Positions 19,182-27,429 of a DNA stretch of 32,877 nucleotides are shown here, in pieces. The first letter of the stretch is position 1, and each line of letters starts with the position of its first letter. Source of the stretch: a bacterium (GTDB lineage: Bacteria; JAJRZV01); assembly GCA_024275095.1 (NCBI GenBank), contig JAJRZV010000075.1, positions 1-32,877 of the forward strand. Reading direction: 5' to 3'. The position numbers were made by a program, and so were the translations under genes. The notes beneath the pieces were generated by a model, which was not told the origin of the DNA, did no database searches, and worked only from the letters and a program-made list of their open reading frames with translations.

Positions 19182-20558
19182 ATGAAGAAAAAAATTCTGC
19201 TTGTGGAGCCCCGCGGACGCGGTGAAAGTATGTTTGTCTATCAGTCCAATTTTCCCCTTATGGGTCCGGTTGTATTGGGTACCATTCTCAAAGCAAAAGG
19301 TCATGAAACCCTTGTGTACAGCGAAAGCATGGTCGGTAGTGATGTGCCTGATGCACTTCTTGCGTGGGCAGACGTGCTTTCCCTCTCTTTGCTGACGCTT
19401 ACATCTCTGAGAGGCTATCGTATTGCGCGTCGCTACAGGGAATTGAACCCCAAGGGTGTGGTGGTCCTTGGAGGAATACACCCGTCCTTTATGCCGGAAG
19501 AGGCACTGGAATATGCAGATTATGTTTTTTGTGGTGAGGGTGAGGAGGTGTTTCCTGACTTTTTGGAATTCGGCTCCGATGAGAAGATCATTACCGGCGG
19601 GAAGGTTTCGGATATGGATAGCCTGCCCATTCCGGACTGGACGATTGTCGCAGGCTTCGAGAAGGTGAAGGTTCAGCCCGTGATGACTTCCAGAGGGTGC
19701 CCTTATGATTGCAGTTTTTGCACGGTGACAGCCATGTTTGGAAGAAAGTTCAGGATGGCTTCTCCCGAGAGGGTCCTGGAAGAACTGAAAAGAACAGACA
19801 AAAGCATGGTGTTCTTTTATGACGATAACATGGTGGCTTCTCCTGCCCGGATGAGAAGAATTGCAGAGCTCATGATAGAGAGCAACCTTAAGATAAAATG
19901 GTATGCCCAGATGCGCGCTGACGCGTCACGGGATCCCGAACTCTTACGCCTCATGCACAGGTCCGGTCTGCGTCACGCGTTTATCGGCTTCGAATCGGTG
20001 AGTGATGCAACACTGGAGGAGTACAACAAACAGCAATCCGCCGAACAGATAAAAGCGGCCATAAAGGCGTTTCATGAGGCCGGCGTGGGTGTGCACGGGA
20101 TGTTTGTTTACGGGTCGGATGCTGACACCCCCGATATTTTTGGAGAAACGCTGCGATTTTGTCGTGATGCGCGGTTGGATACAGCACAGTTTGCGGCATT
20201 AACACCTTTTCCCGGCACCAGACTTTACGAGAAACTGCAGCGTGAGAATCGGATCCTGCACTCACGCTGGGATTTTTACGATGGGTTGCACGTGGTGTTC
20301 AAGCCCAGGAACATGTCACCGGTGGACCTTCAGCAGGGGGTATTTCAATCGTTTCAGGATTTTTACTCTCTTATTTACACTTTTGGTGATGCACTTGATG
20401 CAGTGGCGGTGGAGGTGCTTTCATTTTTCAGAAAGAAGGCAATACCCGGCGTGAGGGATGCCATTATAAGAGCTGTCGTCAGGTCGTCTTTCATGAAATG
20501 GAAGCGTAAAGACTGGTGGTATCTCGATTATCTGGGAAACTTCTGCGAGACCGTTTGA
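19182..20558 (+). CDS. B12-binding-type N-terminal domain plus radical SAM protein
   Basis: Start at ATG 19182 after GGAGG; SRGCPYDCSFCTVTAMFGRKFR (CxxxCxxC); N-terminal Rossmann-like MGPVVLGTILKAKGHE...VVLGGIHPSFMPEEALEYADYVFCGEGE. Confidence 0.92.
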   Translation: MKKKILLVEPRGRGESMFVYQSNFPLMGPVVLGTILKAKGHETLVYSESMVGSDVPDALLAWADVLSLSLLTLTSLRGYRIARRYRELNPKGVVVLGGIHPSFMPEEALEYADYVFCGEGEEVFPDFLEFGSDEKIITGGKVSDMDSLPIPDWTIVAGFEKVKVQPVMTSRGCPYDCSFCTVTAMFGRKFRMASPERVLEELKRTDKSMVFFYDDNMVASPARMRRIAELMIESNLKIKWYAQMRADASRDPELLRLMHRSGLRHAFIGFESVSDATLEEYNKQQSAEQIKAAIKAFHEAGVGVHGMFVYGSDADTPDIFGETLRFCRDARLDTAQFAALTPFPGTRLYEKLQRENRILHSRWDFYDGLHVVFKPRNMSPVDLQQGVFQSFQDFYSLIYTFGDALDAVAVEVLSFFRKKAIPGVRDAIIRAVVRSSFMKWKRKDWWYLDYLGNFCETV

Positions 20559-20661
20559 TGATATATACAATCCTGGTGTCGGAATGTATAAGTAAAACCC
20601 TTCTGGTCAAAAGTACTATGAGGTCAAGAACAATATTTTTCTCTCAAGCAAGTGTATGATG

Positions 20662-20733
20662 TGGCGGCGGTAGGAGTCGAACCTACGACACAGGGCTTAT
20701 GAGACCCCCGCTCTACCGCTGAGCTACGCCGCC
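20662..20733 (-). tRNA. tRNA-Met (anticodon CAT); CCA not encoded
   Basis: Minus strand GGCGGCGTAGCTCAGCGGTAGAGCGGGGGTCTCATAAGCCCTGTGTCGTAGGTTCGACTCCTACCGCCGCCA folds as a cloverleaf with 7-bp acceptor stem, anticodon loop CTCATAA and TTCGACT T-loop. An Ile2 (lysidine) identity cannot be excluded. Confidence 0.93.
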
Positions 20734-20752
20734 ACGTTTTTCGTGTTACCTA

Positions 20753-20782
20753 TTTATAATGAATAATCACTGCTGCGGTCAA
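20753..20782 (-). promoter_or_regulatory. Candidate sigma70 promoter for the tRNA
   Basis: Minus strand TTGACC (20777-20782), 18 nt, TATAAA (20753-20758), about 20 bp upstream of the tRNA 5' end. Confidence 0.65.
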
Positions 20783-20800
20783 GGTGCCCTGTTGCTCTTG

Positions 20801-21970
20801 TTACTGAGTACCTGCCGTAATGTTTTCAGGGTAAGCACTTTCAGTAAGAAAAAGGATTTTAACCGGGGGCAGAGCCGTGGAAATACGCGTCATATCCCCT
20901 GTGGCTTCGTTGACTATGACGATGCCCGGGTTCTGAAAGTCGTTGTTTGCAATCCAGATTTCACCGTTATTCACTTCTAAATCGGAGATAGTGAAACCGT
21001 CAGCCTGGAATATCACGTCGGTGCTTCCTGTGGGGAAGTCATAGCTCACAACAGACATTTTGCAGCCGGAGGCACCCCAGATTCCACATTCTCTGGTGGC
21101 GACGATTGCGAACAATGTAGCTGCGTCTTCTGAGATGGAAATATCAAAGAGGTTTCCCCCCAGTACGCTTTCAGTAATTTCAAGCGAGGCTGTAAGTGCC
21201 ACGGGGTCAATCGCCACCACGCCGCCGTCACCCACTCTGTCATTGTATCCAGCGCACGGGAGATAAAAGACATCTTGAGAAGGGTTTTCCACAAAATCTT
21301 CCACGGGGTTTGACACTGGAAGGGGAATAACCTTTGCAATTTTTGAGGTTTCGGTATTCAGCACCGCCACTGCAGAACCGTCTGTGGTGATGGACCACGG
21401 CCAGCCTTTGTCTGTAACCCAGCGCTGTAACGCGATGAACACAGTGCCGTTTTTCTCTGCGAGATATGCGGCTTCCGGGTTACCGTCGGAGTCGGCATAT
21501 GCACTGATGTCCACCGGAGATGTTACAGAAAGGGAAGGCACAGGGCTCATGACCAGGATCTGCGGAACACCGTACCGTGACACGTACGCTTTGCCGTCTA
21601 CAAATTCAATGTCATAGGGATTGGAGCCGCTACCTGTTGATACCTGGTAAATGGTGGCGAAGCCCTGCCGGGGATCTATGACCTGGACGTTGTCGGCATA
21701 CATGCGGTTGATCACGTAAATAAGGCCGTCGTGAAGTACGGCCTGGTCCACGTCGGAACCCACCGTTCCACTTTTTTCGTAGACAACACTTCTGCTTTCC
21801 AAGTCAACAACGCTGAAGCCACCGGTCGTGTAATCCGTGCTGAGGATGAAAGCCCCGGCCACACCTTCGGCTTTTTCTGGACCGTTGTCCCCGCATCCAG
21901 CGGAGAGCACAGCGAGGACGAGCAAGACAGTTACAGCACTACCACATTTTTTCATGTGACACCTCCTCAC
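20801..21970 (-). CDS. YncE-like beta-propeller lipoprotein, candidate BtuG-type cobalamin-binding protein
   Basis: Lipobox LAVLSAGC; repeated propeller-blade sequences (GGFSVVDLESRSVV, NPYDIEFVDGKAYVSRYG, AVLNTETSKIAKVIPLP, ISDLEVNNGEIWIANND); 4-bp overlap with the TonB receptor gene in the B12 uptake operon. Confidence 0.8.
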   Translation of the reverse strand: MRRCHMKKCGSAVTVLLVLAVLSAGCGDNGPEKAEGVAGAFILSTDYTTGGFSVVDLESRSVVYEKSGTVGSDVDQAVLHDGLIYVINRMYADNVQVIDPRQGFATIYQVSTGSGSNPYDIEFVDGKAYVSRYGVPQILVMSPVPSLSVTSPVDISAYADSDGNPEAAYLAEKNGTVFIALQRWVTDKGWPWSITTDGSAVAVLNTETSKIAKVIPLPVSNPVEDFVENPSQDVFYLPCAGYNDRVGDGGVVAIDPVALTASLEITESVLGGNLFDISISEDAATLFAIVATRECGIWGASGCKMSVVSYDFPTGSTDVIFQADGFTISDLEVNNGEIWIANNDFQNPGIVIVNEATGDMTRISTALPPVKILFLTESAYPENITAGTQ

Positions 21971-23877
21971 GTGTTTTTTTGAAATTTTGGTGAATACTGG
22001 ACGTAGAAATATAACCCGCGTCCCGGGAGCGGATACCCCAGGAAGTCGTACTCGCGTGTGTTAAAAACATTTCGTACAGTGAGTTTTACAGTCATCTGGT
22101 TTTTCCAGATCCCAAGTGCCATGGAAAACGTGTGCGTGGCAAATGGACCGACATGGAAGGCATTGGTTCTGTCCAGAAATTTTTTACTTTCAAAGCGTAT
22201 CCTGTAGGTGAAAGAGAAAGGTTCCAGGTTGTATTGAAACATGAACACACCCGAAAGGAGAGGTTGGCCCGGTATGTATTTGCCCTTCCAGAACGGGACA
22301 CTCCCGGTGTCACGGGTGTAAATGATGTTGACAGTAGCCGTTGCCATCCATCGCTTCAATCGGTAGTGACCGGATATTTCTGCGCCTGCGGAAACGGCGG
22401 AGTCTACACTTTCAGCACGCACGGTAAACTGAGAGTTCTGGATGAAAATGTGCAGGTCCCTTGCAGATACGAGAAAAAGCGTGCATTCGAGGTAAAGTGA
22501 CGGCCGGTGAAATCTTATACCGGTTTCATATGTGGTTCGCTTTTCCGGGGATATGTCAGGGTTGGGAGCGATGAATCCTCTGTCCCCGGCAATTTCCGCC
22601 ATGGAAGGTGGTTGCACCAGATGAGTGATGTTGAAAAACACTGAAAAACGGCTGTTGGAGCGCCAGAGAAGCCCTGCCGAAGGTTCCACAAACCAGTAAA
22701 CGTTGCGTTCTATTTTGGCATTCACAGGAAACAGGGGGCGGCCTGATAGACGAAAGTGAACAAGGCGCAGGCGTCCAAATGTCCGCAGATTGGTAAATTT
22801 TCTGCTCATGTCCACATTGAAGAAAACGTGTGATGTGTGGAACCCGTACGTACCGTTATTAATGTAGTCGCGCCCCTTTTCTGACGAGAGGAAGATTCCA
22901 GCCCCTGTAGAGATGAACCATGCTCTAACAGTAGTGGGAATGTATATTTTTATGCCGCCTTCCTCGAGCAGGCCTTTTTCATCCTGAGAAAGCAGTCCCA
23001 CCTCACTGTAAGGGTCGTAGAAGCGTTTGCTGGAGAACCGGGCGTGCATCGTGACTTCCGCATGCCGGGGCTTCTGCAACCTGAGCGTGCTTCCTGCAAC
23101 AACTGTGGCATCCTTGTATCGTGCTGCAGATGATTGAAAGGTGTATATACCCGGAATGCCGCTTTCACGTTTAACGGCAGTGATGAAACTCCTTGTTTCA
23201 ATGTGCTCGCTGTTTGTGGAGATAAAGAGGTATCCGCCTCCCGTGGAGTGGTCGTTGTTCGCACGTGTCACTTCGATGTCGTCGTCGGGGTTAAAGGGGG
23301 TGCCGTTGTCGCTGAGAAAGGTAAAATCACCTCGCGTGTAGTTGTATCCACTTCCTGCAGCAATGCTGAATCTCTTTGTAGATGTGCCCCAGAATACATG
23401 GCCTCCTCCGGTGGAAAATGACCCTGCGTAGGTGCTCAGGGTAAATCCCTGAATGCGTTGTTTAAGGTGGAGGTTTACTGCACCGGCTCCGGAGAGAGGA
23501 GAGAGACTTGAGGGAATGTAGGAGCGGTACAGGTCGGCGTTTTCAAACATCCACGCAGGAAGGCTGCCGAGGTCCTGGATGCCGAACCTTGCGTCACCGA
23601 GTGGTACGCCTTCCAGAAATATGCCCACGGCGGACGTGGAAGAACCACGTATGGAAACGGCTGAAAAGGCACCGCTCCCTGTAAGTTCACGCGATACCAC
23701 ACCAGGTGTTAATGCGAGTATCTGGGCCAGGTTTTCATTCCCGCTAAACGCTCTGGTGATGTTTACCGAACCTGAGGCCAGGGCAGGGTCCGGCGGTGCG
23801 GTGGAGGTAAGCTGGATAGGAGCGCGGTATAAAGTGCCCTGTATGAACGCGAGCAAGGCAAGAACTTTCAGCATCAT
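21967..23877 (-). CDS. btuB: TonB-dependent outer membrane receptor, BtuB-like
   Basis: 636 aa; plug LAQILALTPGVVSRELTGSGAFSAVSIRGSSTSAVGIFLEGVPLGDARFGIQDLGSLP; C-terminal barrel NQMTVKLTVRNVFNTREYDFLGYPLPGRGLYFYVQY; B12 operon context. Confidence 0.85.
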   Translation of the reverse strand: MMLKVLALLAFIQGTLYRAPIQLTSTAPPDPALASGSVNITRAFSGNENLAQILALTPGVVSRELTGSGAFSAVSIRGSSTSAVGIFLEGVPLGDARFGIQDLGSLPAWMFENADLYRSYIPSSLSPLSGAGAVNLHLKQRIQGFTLSTYAGSFSTGGGHVFWGTSTKRFSIAAGSGYNYTRGDFTFLSDNGTPFNPDDDIEVTRANNDHSTGGGYLFISTNSEHIETRSFITAVKRESGIPGIYTFQSSAARYKDATVVAGSTLRLQKPRHAEVTMHARFSSKRFYDPYSEVGLLSQDEKGLLEEGGIKIYIPTTVRAWFISTGAGIFLSSEKGRDYINNGTYGFHTSHVFFNVDMSRKFTNLRTFGRLRLVHFRLSGRPLFPVNAKIERNVYWFVEPSAGLLWRSNSRFSVFFNITHLVQPPSMAEIAGDRGFIAPNPDISPEKRTTYETGIRFHRPSLYLECTLFLVSARDLHIFIQNSQFTVRAESVDSAVSAGAEISGHYRLKRWMATATVNIIYTRDTGSVPFWKGKYIPGQPLLSGVFMFQYNLEPFSFTYRIRFESKKFLDRTNAFHVGPFATHTFSMALGIWKNQMTVKLTVRNVFNTREYDFLGYPLPGRGLYFYVQYSPKFQKNT

Positions 23878-24644
23878 TTTGGCGGTTCTGCGACAATGTG
23901 ATAGTGCCCCTCAGGTGATCGGTGCACGTGAATTTTTACCTGAAAGGCGTGTTCTAACACGTGGGTGCCGACAAGTTCATCAGGAGTGCCTGAAAAGATG
24001 ATTTTGTGACCTGATAACACGTATACAGTATCTGCAATGCTGAGTGCCGTGGAGAGGTCCTGGGTAACGAATACAATGGCCTTGCCGCTGGCGCGGAGTT
24101 TTTTGATGACTTCTACCGCGGCTACTGATGCGCGGATGTCCATGAAAGGTGCAACTTCGTCGAAAAGAATGTAATGACTTTTGCCCACAAGTGCAGTTGC
24201 GAACGCCACGCGGGCTTTTTCACCCTGGCTCAGGTGATTGAAATCTCTTTCCAGCAGATGAATGATTTTTAACTCTTCTGCAGCATTTTCTACAGTCCTT
24301 ATGTCATTCTCAGTAAACGGCTGCAGCAAGCCGCGTAACGGAATGCGTGAGAGAAGTAAGAAGTGTTTTACCTTCATGGGATGAGGTAATTCATTGTAAA
24401 AGCAGATGTACCTTACAAGTTGAGCACGGGCTTTACGAGATAGATTAAAAAGGTTGTTCCCTTCCACATATACGTGTCCACGTGAGGGGTGGAGTATACC
24501 GGCAAGAATTTTGAGTAATGTGGTTTTCCCGGCGGCGTTGGGGCCAATGATGCACGTGATCTTTCCTGATGCGGCCAATACGGACACGCCCCGAAGTACG
24601 GTGTTTGTGCCGTAATGGTAATGTATGTCTTCAGCCCTGAGCAC
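23874..24644 (-). CDS. btuD: ABC transporter ATP-binding protein, BtuD/FecE type
   Basis: Start reassigned to GTG at 24642-24644 with SD GGAGGG (track start 24701); Walker A GPNAAGKTT, signature LSQGEKARV, Walker B YILFDE. Confidence 0.9.
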   Translation of the reverse strand: MLRAEDIHYHYGTNTVLRGVSVLAASGKITCIIGPNAAGKTTLLKILAGILHPSRGHVYVEGNNLFNLSRKARAQLVRYICFYNELPHPMKVKHFLLLSRIPLRGLLQPFTENDIRTVENAAEELKIIHLLERDFNHLSQGEKARVAFATALVGKSHYILFDEVAPFMDIRASVAAVEVIKKLRASGKAIVFVTQDLSTALSIADTVYVLSGHKIIFSGTPDELVGTHVLEHAFQVKIHVHRSPEGHYHIVAEPPK

Positions 24645-25575
24645 GTACGGCCCTCCACATGAGATATGCAAGTGCAGGTGCTCCAATAACAGCCGTGACA
24701 ATGCCCACCGGCACCTCTACAGGAAAGGCGCTTCGTGCGAGCGTATCAGCGAGTGTGAGAAAAGCACCACCTGTAAACGCCGAGAGAAAAATTACACGAA
24801 ATGCTCTGCGATACCCGGTGAGCCTCACCACGTGCGGTATCACAAGCCCGACGAACCCCACAATGCCGCAGATGGCCACAGCAAGTGCTGTAAGGACCGA
24901 TGTCACGATAAGTGTGAGCAGGAGAATTTGAGACGGCTGAATTCCTACAGAAAATGCAAAGTCTTCCCCTGCATTGAGTGCTTCCAGTGGCCGTGAGAGC
25001 AACAGGAGAAAGGGAAGAGTAACAGCCCCTCCTCCTAAAGCAATGAAGAGCGTTTTTGCTGTGCCCAGTGATAACTGGCCGCTGAGGAACGCTAAGGTTG
25101 AAGCATAACGTTCTGGCAGGAATGCAACAATGTTTAACATGACGAGTGCAGCTGCAAAGGTGCTTATAGCAATTCCTGCAAGTATTACAGTTGCAGGGGA
25201 AAATCGGCCGGTACCTCCAGCAATAAAAATTGTTGCAAGTGCTGCTGTGCCTCCACCTGCAAAACCTGCCAGCCATAACAGCTCCGAAGGCAGGCCTGCA
25301 ATAATCCAGCCTGTCATGCCGAGCGCAGCTCCGGAAGAGATCCCTATCAAATAGGGGTCTGCCAGGGGATTGCGCAATGCCATTTGAAGCGCAGCACCTG
25401 ATGAGGCCAGATAAGCTCCTACCAGTACCCCCGCGGACGTTCTCATAAGCCTGAGAGTGAAGATCGGACCTTTAGGAAGATAGAATCCAGAGGAGCCCCA
25501 CAGAAGTGATAGCAGGACAGCAAGAATGCATAATGAAAGAAGTATCAAGGGTCTTGCTGCTGCTTTAGCGCGCAT
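24631..25575 (-). CDS. btuC: ABC transporter permease, BtuC/FecCD type
   Basis: GAALQMALRNPLADPYLIGISSGAALG, CGIVGFVGLVIPHVVRLTG; start chosen at MRAKAAARPLIL (track start 25650 lies deep inside btuF). Confidence 0.93.
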   Translation of the reverse strand: MRAKAAARPLILLSLCILAVLLSLLWGSSGFYLPKGPIFTLRLMRTSAGVLVGAYLASSGAALQMALRNPLADPYLIGISSGAALGMTGWIIAGLPSELLWLAGFAGGGTAALATIFIAGGTGRFSPATVILAGIAISTFAAALVMLNIVAFLPERYASTLAFLSGQLSLGTAKTLFIALGGGAVTLPFLLLLSRPLEALNAGEDFAFSVGIQPSQILLLTLIVTSVLTALAVAICGIVGFVGLVIPHVVRLTGYRRAFRVIFLSAFTGGAFLTLADTLARSAFPVEVPVGIVTAVIGAPALAYLMWRAVRAQG

Positions 25576-26356
25576 GGCTGCTGCACCATTTTTTGATGCG
25601 TTCCAGCGCCTTAAAAATTCCAGGTCCCGGACGCATGAGATTGTTGTCATTTACATGGATAAAGCCTGTACGGGGAAGCAACTGTAGAAGAACATCCGGT
25701 TTCTTCGACGAGGGCAGAATAATAACTTCCGGGTTGATTTCCTGGAGTTTTTCGGCGTCCAGATAGAAATAGCCTCTGCCGTAGTCAGCCGCGTTTTTCA
25801 AGCCTGCTTTCGTGAGAAGATCGTGGATAAAAGTGTCTTTTCCAGCGGCCATGGGCGGTGATACCTCGATTAAGGCCATGGCTGTTAAGGATGGACAGGG
25901 TGGAATTGAGAGAATTTTTTTTGCCTGATTCAGGGTCTCTTTTGCCACGGGTTCCGAGTGAAACAGGTGCCCGAGCTTTTTTATCCATGAGAAAATATCT
26001 TCAATGTTTTTTATCGTGACCACGAGGGTTTTTACTCCCGCTCTTTCAAGTGCACCTTTGATATGAGGTGGATTACCTTCAGTGGATATGAGTACAAGGT
26101 CTGGTTGCAGCGCAATAATTTTTTCGAGGTCGGGATTGGTGTAAATACCCACACGTGCAATGTGCAGTTTTGGAGGAACGGAGCTGAAATAGCTGACACC
26201 TGCCAGGTGGTCGAGACCCCCGGCGGCGATAACCATATCTGCAAGTGAGGGTGCAAGTGTGACAACAGATGGTCGCACTACAGCATTTGCGCCGCCCGCA
26301 AGCTGCACCGATAGCAGGAAAATCAAGATTTTAGTTGCCTGTGTGACACTTTGCAC
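25565..26356 (-). CDS. btuF: Periplasmic cobalamin-binding protein, BtuF type
   Basis: 263 aa, GTG start, signal peptide; VVTLAPSLADMVIAAGGLDHLAGVS...NPDLEKIIALQPDLVL; next to btuC. Confidence 0.9.
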   Translation of the reverse strand: MQSVTQATKILIFLLSVQLAGGANAVVRPSVVTLAPSLADMVIAAGGLDHLAGVSYFSSVPPKLHIARVGIYTNPDLEKIIALQPDLVLISTEGNPPHIKGALERAGVKTLVVTIKNIEDIFSWIKKLGHLFHSEPVAKETLNQAKKILSIPPCPSLTAMALIEVSPPMAAGKDTFIHDLLTKAGLKNAADYGRGYFYLDAEKLQEINPEVIILPSSKKPDVLLQLLPRTGFIHVNDNNLMRPGPGIFKALERIKKWCSSHAR

Positions 26357-26362
26357 CGGACA

Positions 26363-26392
26363 CCTCTCACTCCCTCCTCGGGGAGATTGAGG
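26363..26392 (-). promoter_or_regulatory. Candidate SD-sequestering hairpin (riboswitch expression platform)
   Basis: Minus strand CCTC-AAT-CTCCC-CGAGGA-GGGAG-TGA-GAGG: 5-bp and 4-bp helices around a 3x3 internal loop; the last GAGG lies in the btuF SD GAGAGG. Confidence 0.55.
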
Positions 26393-26398
26393 CTACGA

Positions 26399-26579
26399 CG
26401 GGTTCAGGCAGGTCTCCTGGCTCTGGGATCATCGCCTGCCTCCCGCCTTCCCATCCACCTTCGCATTGCGCTTGCGGTGGACAGTGGCACCATGGGAGGC
26501 GGCTCCCCCATTACAGTGGCGGGACCGCGCCGGATTTTCACCGGCTTCCCTTTTAAGCCCCGACGGGCACCTGAACCCG
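26399..26579 (-). ncRNA. Cobalamin (B12) riboswitch aptamer
   Basis: Minus strand contains GGGAAGCCGGTGAAAATCCGGCGCGGTCCCGCCACTGTAA and GAGCCAGGAGACCTGCC; perfect 10-bp P1 CGGGTTCAGG/CCTGAACCCG. Confidence 0.97.
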
Positions 26580-26598
26580 GAGGAGCCTCGTTGGTCGC

Positions 26599-26627
26599 AT
26601 GTTACATTTCTTAGGCCAAAGTGTCAA
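26599..26627 (-). promoter_or_regulatory. Candidate sigma70 promoter for the B12 operon
   Basis: Minus strand TTGACA (26622-26627), 17 nt, TAACAT (26599-26604), just upstream of the riboswitch. Confidence 0.75.
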
Positions 26628-26699
26628 CACCGGCTGTACGTGCGGAAAAAGAGGAGTTTTAAATTGGGCATACGTGGAAAATATTGTATTTTTTAAATT

Positions 26700-27407
26700 A
26701 TGAAGCAATGGATATCTTACATTTTTACTTTGTTGTTTATCGTCTCATACGTGTACGCCGGAGGATACGATGACCGTTCCAGTATTTTCTTTCTTCCCAC
26801 CGCATACCAGATACCCCGGAATTATCAGATAAAAACCTACGATTTTTTATATTACACAATAGAAAAAAAAGTGGCCCCTTTCGTGAGCGTGGGGATAAAT
26901 ACGACCCTGCCCATGGAGGTTGGAGGATTTACGGGTATTTTCATGAAGTCCACCCTGAAGATCTCTTCTCACGTGGCAGTGGGAACCCTCATGCAAATGG
27001 GAACTGCTTATGAATATTCTATAGGAGAGAGTTCGGGAACAGTGAGACCGATCGCGCTCTTTTCCCCGATACTCACTTTCGGGTGGAGATCATTATTTAT
27101 AAGCTTCGGGATGTTTACCTATGGGGTTTTTCGGGCTGATCAGTGGGACCTGATAACAGTGGCTGCCGGTGGTGTAAATACCCGCATAACCAGAACCACA
27201 CAGCTGGCCCTTGAATTGTACATTCCATTGTATTCACAGCAGGAAATGCCGCTGGAGTGGTTGGTGATCTACGGTTTCCGATTTGCAGCGGGACGGAAGT
27301 TTTTTGCCAGCCTGTCGCTTGCTTTGCCAATGGTGACAGACCCGGATTTTTTTGTCGATGTGTCCCCTCTTGGTGCCCCCCTTTTAATACTGGGAATGAA
27401 CCTTTGA
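26700..27407 (+). CDS. Hypothetical secreted/outer membrane beta-barrel-like protein
   Basis: 235 aa, signal peptide MKQWISYIFTLLFIVSYVYAGG, alternating hydrophobic beta-strand-like sequence. Confidence 0.7.
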   Translation: MKQWISYIFTLLFIVSYVYAGGYDDRSSIFFLPTAYQIPRNYQIKTYDFLYYTIEKKVAPFVSVGINTTLPMEVGGFTGIFMKSTLKISSHVAVGTLMQMGTAYEYSIGESSGTVRPIALFSPILTFGWRSLFISFGMFTYGVFRADQWDLITVAAGGVNTRITRTTQLALELYIPLYSQQEMPLEWLVIYGFRFAAGRKFFASLSLALPMVTDPDFFVDVSPLGAPLLILGMNL

Positions 27408-27429
27408 TACATGCGTGCAGGCAAGCTTT

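Noticed and set aside
20590-20640. Direct repeat GGTCAA-N11-GGTCAA between the radical SAM gene and the tRNA, possible antisense promoter
   Set aside because: Short and isolated; the apparent -35/-10 spacing on the minus strand is poor and would drive only antisense transcription.
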